The notes under the pieces are model-generated. The model ran no database searches. It had not been told where the DNA came from and worked only from the letters and a program-made list of their open reading frames with translations. From an uncultured Eggerthellaceae bacterium (GTDB lineage: Bacteria; Actinomycetota; Coriobacteriia; Coriobacteriales; Eggerthellaceae): DNA of 10,789 bases. The stretch lies in the NCBI GenBank assembly GCA_934670115.1, contig CAKUOV010000058.1:1-10789 (forward strand), written 5' to 3'. The translations under genes were made by a program, and so were the position numbers. Each line of letters begins with the position of its first letter. Position 1 is the stretch's first letter. Shown piece after piece: positions 6,924 to 10,789 of the stretch.

Positions 6924-6947
6924 CAAATTACCCCACCTTTTGTCAAC
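6919..6947 (+). repeat. 29-bp palindromic element B, copy 4, overlapping a stop codon
   Basis: Identical to the other four copies. Its first five bases, GTTGA, complete the final Cys codon (TGT, 6918-6920) and give the TGA stop (6921-6923) of the radical SAM gene. Downstream homology to copies 1 and 2 continues to about 6959 (TGCGCTGCG). Confidence 0.95.
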
Positions 6948-6990
6948 AATTTGCGCTGCGGTTTGGGGCTATGCCCTTTTCCGGCGCGGC

Positions 6991-7012
6991 GCCGCCCAAT
7001 GATGCGGGCGGC
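6991..7012 (+). terminator. Possible terminator hairpin after the radical SAM gene
   Basis: An all-GC 7-bp stem, GCCGCCC (6991-6997) and GGGCGGC (7006-7012), encloses an 8-nt loop 68 nt after the stop codon. No U-tract follows (ATGATAAAAAC), so this is a weak terminator call. It directly abuts the next inverted-repeat element. Confidence 0.3.
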
Positions 7013-7136
7013 ATGATAAAAACGACCCACCTTTCTGTGGATTTTCTTCTTTAGACTTGTTGAAATTCAACGTTTTCCCAGGTCGTATAAAAGTTAGCTG
7101 AGACAAACCTACAGAAAAGTGGGCTGTTTTTATCAT
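7013..7136. mobile_element. MITE-like 124-bp inverted-repeat element
   Basis: The 26-nt end 7013-7038 (ATGATAAAAAC...TTTCTGT) matches the reverse complement of 7111-7136 with three differences. Similarity continues inward a little further. The interior holds a small palindrome GTTGAAATTCAAC (about 7060-7072). There is no coding capacity. It could also fold as a long RNA hairpin and end transcripts from the radical SAM gene. No target duplication was recognised. Confidence 0.7.
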
Positions 7137-7180
7137 GGGGCCAAAGGAGGTCTGTTGCTTTTTTGCGGTTTGTGCACCCC

Positions 7181-7285
7181 GCCGGCAAGGACTTGTCCCG
7201 CGTCTCCGCTTGGATAATGTTTCTTCGTGCCTGCGGCTCGTTCAACTTATCCAAAGCGTCGCAGTTCGGCTTGACCCTTGCCGGC
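7181..7285 (+). repeat. Long imperfect hairpin element C, copy 3 (diverged)
   Basis: The basal arms GCCGGCAAGG (7181-7190) and CCTTGCCGGC (7276-7285) pair perfectly over 10 bp. TTGGATAA (7210-7217) pairs with TTATCCAA (7247-7254) near the loop. Compared with copies 1 and 2 the sequence differs at many sites, but the stem ends are kept and one pair has changed on both sides. A REP-like motif follows at 7318-7336. Confidence 0.7.
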
Positions 7286-7403
7286 CGATGCCTTCGCCAT
7301 ATTGTGAAATAGCAGATGGAACAAACCTCCGTCCCCTGCGCCGCGCTGTTCTACTGACATTCATCCGGGTTCTTCAACGTCATGTTGTCGTTTTTTCCGT
7401 CCA

Positions 7404-7572
7404 AAAACGCCCGAATCGACGGTACGGGGCAGGTGGAAAAGGGGTTGTTGCGCTTGAAGCCGTCAAGGGATTCTTATGACCTGGGCTTTTGCAGAGTCCA
7501 ATCAGTTTGGAGGGTACGTAACGATTTCATCTGAGTCTTTGACCTGCCCCGTACCGTCGATTTGCGCGTTTT
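7404..7572. mobile_element. MITE-like 169-bp inverted-repeat element
   Basis: The 21-nt arm 7414-7434 (AATCGACGGTACGGGGCAGG, then T) is the exact reverse complement of 7542-7562. After a 3-nt mismatch the outer ends AAAACGC (7404-7410) and GCGTTTT (7566-7572) also pair. The interior is about 107 bp without a gene. The outer right end runs straight into module A at about 7580, and a similar junction (GTCGATTCGGGCGTTTT) is seen at 1172-1190. Confidence 0.75.
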
Positions 7573-7579
7573 CGCGTTC

Positions 7580-7786
7580 ATTTTCCGACAAGATGGCCTG
7601 TGGTTTGACGATTTCCGAATGACGTGGGAGCTACGAAGCTGGTGGTCGACGCGGGTGGTTTACCTTGCGGCGCGCCCGTGTCGTATGATCGGCCGATGGG
7701 AAGCGAGATGCGAAAAAGACCTCGTCACTTCTTCACATTTGCAAGTGCGGGAGCGTTTTGGAAGAAGAAACTCTCAATTTCTTTCG
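7580..7786 (+). repeat. Composite repeat module A, copy 3
   Basis: It begins with TCATTTTCCGACAAGATGGC, as at 361. It matches 361-571 with scattered differences, and 7668-7786 is identical to 453-571 over 119 bp. Here module A is followed not by the 29-bp palindrome but by CGATTTTTAGTCA, the arm of another inverted repeat. Confidence 0.92.
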
Positions 7787-7928
7787 ATTTTTAGTCACGC
7801 AGCTCGTTTGAGCCAGGTGTTCCGATTGCGTTTCCCCAGGTCGCATGAATCGTGAAGGGTGAAGATATGCATTCCTTACTTTTTCGACGCCATATTTTGA
7901 CTAAAAATCGACGTTTCTTGAGAGTTTC
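7767..7928. mobile_element. MITE-like 162-bp inverted-repeat element
   Basis: The left arm 7767-7797 and right arm 7898-7928 share GAAACTCTCA at the outer end and CGATTTTTAGTCA at the inner end, with about 8 mismatched positions between. The left arm overlaps the last 20 bases of module A, so module A in copies 1 and 2 may be a remnant of such an element whose inner part was replaced at the 29-bp palindrome. Confidence 0.65.
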
Positions 7929-8097
7929 TACTTGAAATAATTCTGAGGGTCTTTGCGGTTGGCGTGCGGATGTGCGTCGTTAAGGAGCTGCGACGTTCGG
8001 GACGAAATTGTTGACAAAAGGTGGGGTAATTTGTCAACAGAAAGTGATGCGCGGCACGGAATCGTAACGCAAATTGCACACGGCGAATGTTTGGGGG
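7929..8097. other. Gene-free stretch between repeat elements and the riboswitch leader
   Basis: Positions 7945-8009 are a diverged relative of 1280-1353 (shared features include GTCTTTGCGGTTGG/GTCCTTTGCAGTTGG). Both lead to a minus-strand 29-bp palindrome, here at 8010-8038. Positions 8039-8097 show no feature I can name. Confidence 0.5.
8010..8038 (-). repeat. 29-bp palindromic element B, copy 5 (inverted)
   Basis: Exact reverse complement of the copies at 77, 571 and 6919. It lies about 60 bp before the proposed promoter of the riboswitch leader. Confidence 0.95.
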
Positions 8098-8128
8098 TTG
8101 ACCCCCCCCCCTGCTCGGAGGCGATACT
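8098..8128 (+). promoter_or_regulatory. Possible promoter with a C10 tract in its spacer
   Basis: TTGACC (8098-8103) could be a -35 box and GATACT (8123-8128) a -10 box, 19 nt apart. A run of ten C (8102-8111) overlaps the end of the -35 box and fills half the spacer. Transcription would begin near 8135, shortly before the riboswitch. The boxes are only moderate matches and the spacer is longer than the optimum, so this is tentative. Confidence 0.4.
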
Positions 8129-8154
8129 AGAAGCACACAACCGAATATTGAACT

Positions 8155-8296
8155 GCGCCGTTGGGTTCTTTGGGAAGGCAGTAAGCCTTTCCAAGTTAGA
8201 TGAATGGGGTGAGAGGCCCCGCGAGTCGGTCACCGTGATGCCGCACCTTTTCTTTAATGCGGGAAAGGGGAGCGGATAAGTCGGACCTCCGTTGCC
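8155..8296 (+). ncRNA. Probable cobalamin (B12) riboswitch
   Basis: The core follows the order of the cobalamin aptamer. GAA (8202-8204) and GGTGAGAG (8208-8215) are followed by GCCCC and GCGAG, then GTCACCGTGA (8229-8238), which corresponds to the conserved GCCACTGTGA. A B12-box-like AAGTCGGACCTCC (8278-8290) closes the core. GGGTTC (8163-8168) can pair with GGACCT (8283-8288) as P2, allowing G-U pairs. A hairpin GGAAGGC/GCCTTTCC (8173-8192) lies between P2 and the core. The gene downstream carries a transcobalamin-like domain, which fits B12 control. The B12 box deviates from the usual form, so covariance-model confirmation matters. Confidence 0.7.
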
Positions 8297-8344
8297 GTCG
8301 GCGTAGGCGAGAACCGCCAGCACCGGGGATTCGCCAGCGTAACA

Positions 8345-8520
8345 ACCACCACGCGTGAGCAATTTAAGCGAAGCGAAGCAGCCAAGCAAAGCGGCGCGAA
8401 GTTATCAGGCAGTGCATGCAAGCAGGCAGCTAAGCAAAACAAGGGCTGTAGAACATGCAAGCAAGCAGGGCGTGAAAGCAAGGCCGCAAAGCCCGCAAGC
8501 CGCCAAGCTGCGAAGCGAAC
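8345..8520 (+). other. AAGC-rich low-complexity leader segment
   Basis: The tetramer AAGC recurs irregularly every 4-12 bases, T is scarce, and near-identical pieces such as ATGCAAGCAGGCAG and ATGCAAGCAAGCAG recur about 40 bp apart. A 115-codon frame crosses it (8355-8702), but its composition is just the repeat and it has no ribosome site that I can see. It separates the riboswitch aptamer from the terminator and start codon and may be an unstructured mRNA spacer. Confidence 0.6.
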
Positions 8521-8532
8521 GCGATTTCGAAG

Positions 8533-8580
8533 AAACGCCAGCGATCCCATTCCGGGGCCGCTGGCGTTTTCCGTTTCTTT
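8533..8580 (+). terminator. Intrinsic terminator in the leader of the DUF4430 gene
   Basis: An 11-bp stem AAACGCCAGCG (8533-8543) / CGCTGGCGTTT (8559-8569) has a loop that contains a further CCC/GGG pairing. It is followed by a T-rich tail (TTTTCCGTTTCTTT). It sits between the riboswitch and the start codon, about 240 nt after the aptamer, where a riboswitch-controlled terminator could act. No antiterminator pairing was worked out. Confidence 0.7.
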
Positions 8581-8747
8581 TCGGTGTGGGGAACGCGCAC
8601 AACGCAACAATGCTGCTCGCGCGAAAGCGCGCGCTGCATAAACGGAATGCGCAAAGGCGTGCGGCTCACAACGGGCACGCACAAAGGGCGCGCGCCGCAT
8701 AGGCGGGGCGCAAGAAAGCAAGGGACAAGGAAACGAAAGGAAGGGAA

Positions 8748-10789
8748 ATGCAGAAAGAGAAGAAACGCATGCGCGGCGCGCTGAACGTCTTCCTGTCGCT
8801 CGTGCTTGCGGCGGGCCTGCTGCCGGTGTTGCCGACAGCGGCCGCAGCCGACGAGCCCGCGACGGCGGAGCTGGGAAGCGTGCACGTGACCGTGGAGAAC
8901 ACCACGTTCACCGCGCCGGTTGACAACGAGGCGCCCGCTTGGACGGGCAAGCTCGTGGACACCACGGTGGCGCTTGCTGCCGACTCCACCATGATGAGCT
9001 GCGTGCAAGCTGCCATCACGTCTGCCGGCAAGACCTACGAGATGAAGAACTCCACTTACATGAAAAGCATCGCGGGTTTGGGCGAATTTGACGGCGGCGA
9101 TCAATCCGGCTGGATGGGCACGCTGAACGACTGGTTTACGAACCAGACCTTCGATGCGTTCACCGTGGCCAACGGCAAGCTTTCCGCCGGCGACGAGATC
9201 CGCGTGATGTACTCATGCACCGGATACGGCGCCGACCTGGGCGCGGACTGGAACAACACGGACAAGTCGCTTACGGCCATCGAGTTCTCCGCCGGCGCGC
9301 TGGACAAGGAGTTCAGCGCATCCGAGCACGCCTACACGCTGACCGTGCCACAGGGCACCGCATCGGTGAAAGTGCTGCCCACGGCCGCCAACAAGAACTA
9401 CCAGGTGCGCACGTTTGTGGGCGATACCCAGTACAAGCGCGCGGCGGACGTTCCGGTGACCGATGGCGCCACCATCACCGTGAAGAGCGGCTACGCGAAC
9501 ATGGATGCCGCGAACGATGCAGCGGATACATTCGCCTATACGTTTGCCGTGAAGGTGGGCGGCGAAGCCCCCGAACCTGCGGCAAAAGTCATTGACAGCG
9601 GCACGCTGAATAACGCCACGTGGACGGTGTACGATAACGGCGTTTTGAAGCTGGGCAAGATCGACGGCACCGATGGCAAGATGCGCGACAGCAGCCAATG
9701 GAGCACACCGGCCTATTCCAAAAAGTATGGCAAATCCATCACCTCCATTGTGATTGATGAAGGCATTACGTATCTGGGCAATTACGTGCTTGCCCAGCTG
9801 ACCTCGGCTACGTCTATTTCCTTCCCTGTCAGTTTGACCGATATGGGAGAAAACGCCCTGTACGGCTGCAGCAGCGTTACGGAATACCATTGCGCCGAGG
9901 GCGGCAGCCTTGTGATTGACGGCAACTACTTGCTGAAAGATAACGGCGCAACGCTTCTGAAAATTCTTGACCCAACGCTTGTCACGGGTGCGGTCACGTT
10001 GCCGGCCACGGTGACGGCCATTGGCGACCAGTTCCGTGGCATCACGGCTATGACAAGTATCGAGCTTCCTGCGGGCTTGACCTCTATGGGCAGCTACGCG
10101 TTTTTCGGCTGCACGGGTTTAACGGAAGTCACTGTTCCTTGCAACCTTCCCTCAGATAACTATTCTGCATTCGGCGGGTGCACGAATTTGACCGCCATCA
10201 CGTTCACCGAAGGCGTGACAAGCGTTCTTGGCGGTGGCATTGGCTATTTGAAGGGATTGACCACCATCAACTTCCCTTCGACGCTGACCGAACTCGATGG
10301 CAGCATTATCGCTGATAGCGTAACTACTATCACGTTCGCCGAAGGTTGCGCTTATGCGTTGGAAAACGGTACTATTGTCAAGAGCACCGATACTGGCAAG
10401 GAAATCATCAAAGTGCTTTCGAGCGCCTCAGTTGTCGATGAAAACGGCGTGCTCACCATCCCCGAAGGCGTTACCGCTATCGGAGCGAGCGCGTATGAAC
10501 GCCGCAGCGACATTAAATCCATCGCGTTCCCCAGCACGTTGAAGACCATTGGTGATAGTGCGTTTGCGAGCTGCGCGAATCTTACGGGCGAGCTCGTTAT
10601 CCCCGAAGGCGTGACTACGCTCGATAGATTCGCCTTTGGCAGCACGGGTATCACGAAGGCTGTGATACCCACAGGTGTGACTGAAATTGGCAGCCAGCTG
10701 TTCGATTATTGCGAGAGTTTGAAAGAGCTGGTTGTTGGAAGCAGCGTTGAATCCTCGATTTGCAATAGCTGCCCTGCTTTGGAAACTAT
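8748..10789 (+). CDS. Secreted DUF4430 / cadherin-like / BspA-type LRR surface protein (3' end outside window)
   Basis: At least 680 codons, open to the window end. A signal peptide (basic KEKKRMR, hydrophobic 11-28, cleavage near A34) marks it as exported. Residues about 45-160 form a DUF4430 domain: YMKSIAGLGEFDGGDQSGWM (104-123) and AGDEIRVMYS (147-156) are its hallmark segments. DUF4430 is related to the C-terminal domain of transcobalamin. Residues 175-270 fit a cadherin-like beta-sandwich (AGALDKEFSASEHAYTLTVP). Then comes the SGTLNNATWTVYDNGVLKLG type lead-in and BspA-type LRR_5 repeats from about 325, with units like IPEGVT.IG..AF..C..L. AGGAAGGG (8738-8745) precedes the ATG. With the B12 riboswitch upstream it may bind corrinoids at the cell surface; adhesion by the LRR part is an alternative. 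The wall or membrane anchor would be outside the window. Confidence 0.9.
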   Translation, partial: MQKEKKRMRGALNVFLSLVLAAGLLPVLPTAAAADEPATAELGSVHVTVENTTFTAPVDNEAPAWTGKLVDTTVALAADSTMMSCVQAAITSAGKTYEMKNSTYMKSIAGLGEFDGGDQSGWMGTLNDWFTNQTFDAFTVANGKLSAGDEIRVMYSCTGYGADLGADWNNTDKSLTAIEFSAGALDKEFSASEHAYTLTVPQGTASVKVLPTAANKNYQVRTFVGDTQYKRAADVPVTDGATITVKSGYANMDAANDAADTFAYTFAVKVGGEAPEPAAKVIDSGTLNNATWTVYDNGVLKLGKIDGTDGKMRDSSQWSTPAYSKKYGKSITSIVIDEGITYLGNYVLAQLTSATSISFPVSLTDMGENALYGCSSVTEYHCAEGGSLVIDGNYLLKDNGATLLKILDPTLVTGAVTLPATVTAIGDQFRGITAMTSIELPAGLTSMGSYAFFGCTGLTEVTVPCNLPSDNYSAFGGCTNLTAITFTEGVTSVLGGGIGYLKGLTTINFPSTLTELDGSIIADSVTTITFAEGCAYALENGTIVKSTDTGKEIIKVLSSASVVDENGVLTIPEGVTAIGASAYERRSDIKSIAFPSTLKTIGDSAFASCANLTGELVIPEGVTTLDRFAFGSTGITKAVIPTGVTEIGSQLFDYCESLKELVVGSSVESSICNSCPALET

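Noticed and set aside
5076..6926. 616-codon and 356-codon minus-strand frames opposite the radical SAM gene
   Set aside because: Shadow frames caused by GC-rich codon bias; the plus strand shows conserved radical SAM motifs.
6919..6947. Palindrome as a chromosomal dif/Xer site
   Set aside because: Length is similar, but the sequence does not resemble dif and five copies in about 8 kb is inconsistent with a single resolution site.
77..8038. CRISPR array from the repeated 29-bp palindromic sequence
   Set aside because: Copies are hundreds to thousands of bases apart, in both orientations, without regular spacers or cas genes.
8355..8702. 115-codon frame in the leader of the DUF4430 gene
   Set aside because: Composition reflects the AAGC-rich repeat, it crosses the terminator hairpin and lacks a ribosome site.

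Overview
The window reads like a chromosomal stretch of a GC-rich anaerobic actinobacterium, most likely in or near Eggerthellaceae (Coriobacteriia). This rests on codon use, a lipoprotein-type binding-protein transporter, a DUF4430/BspA-type surface protein and dense intergenic repeats. The placement is inference; no rRNA or marker gene is present. All five genes are on the plus strand.

Layout. Positions 1-1440 hold no credible gene and are a mosaic of repeats: two perfect 255-bp direct copies (1-255, 495-749), the first two copies of a 29-bp palindrome, a REP-like hairpin (263-342) and a 232-bp MITE-like inverted repeat (786-1017). A promoter (1447-1476) then drives a three-gene NitT/TauT-type ABC importer: permease 1515-2396, ATPase 2396-3193, lipoprotein 3235-4335. 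Two strong hairpins (4469-4530) separate it from a 787-residue protein (4560-6923) made of two complete BioB-like radical SAM units joined by an Ala-rich linker. A copy of the 29-bp palindrome supplies that gene's stop codon.

Positions 6924-8097 are a second repeat mosaic with three more MITE-like inverted repeats, a third copy of a structured hairpin and a 119-bp segment identical to one upstream of the ABC operon. The transporter and radical SAM genes are therefore bracketed by matching repeats.

Positions 8098-8747 are a long leader. It has a possible promoter whose spacer holds a C10 run, a probable cobalamin riboswitch (about 8155-8296), an AAGC-rich low-complexity stretch and an intrinsic terminator (8533-8580). 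The last gene (8748 to beyond the window) encodes a secreted protein with a DUF4430 (transcobalamin C-terminal-like) domain, a cadherin-like sandwich and BspA-type leucine-rich repeats. A B12-sensing leader in front of a transcobalamin-like surface protein suggests corrinoid capture at the cell surface.
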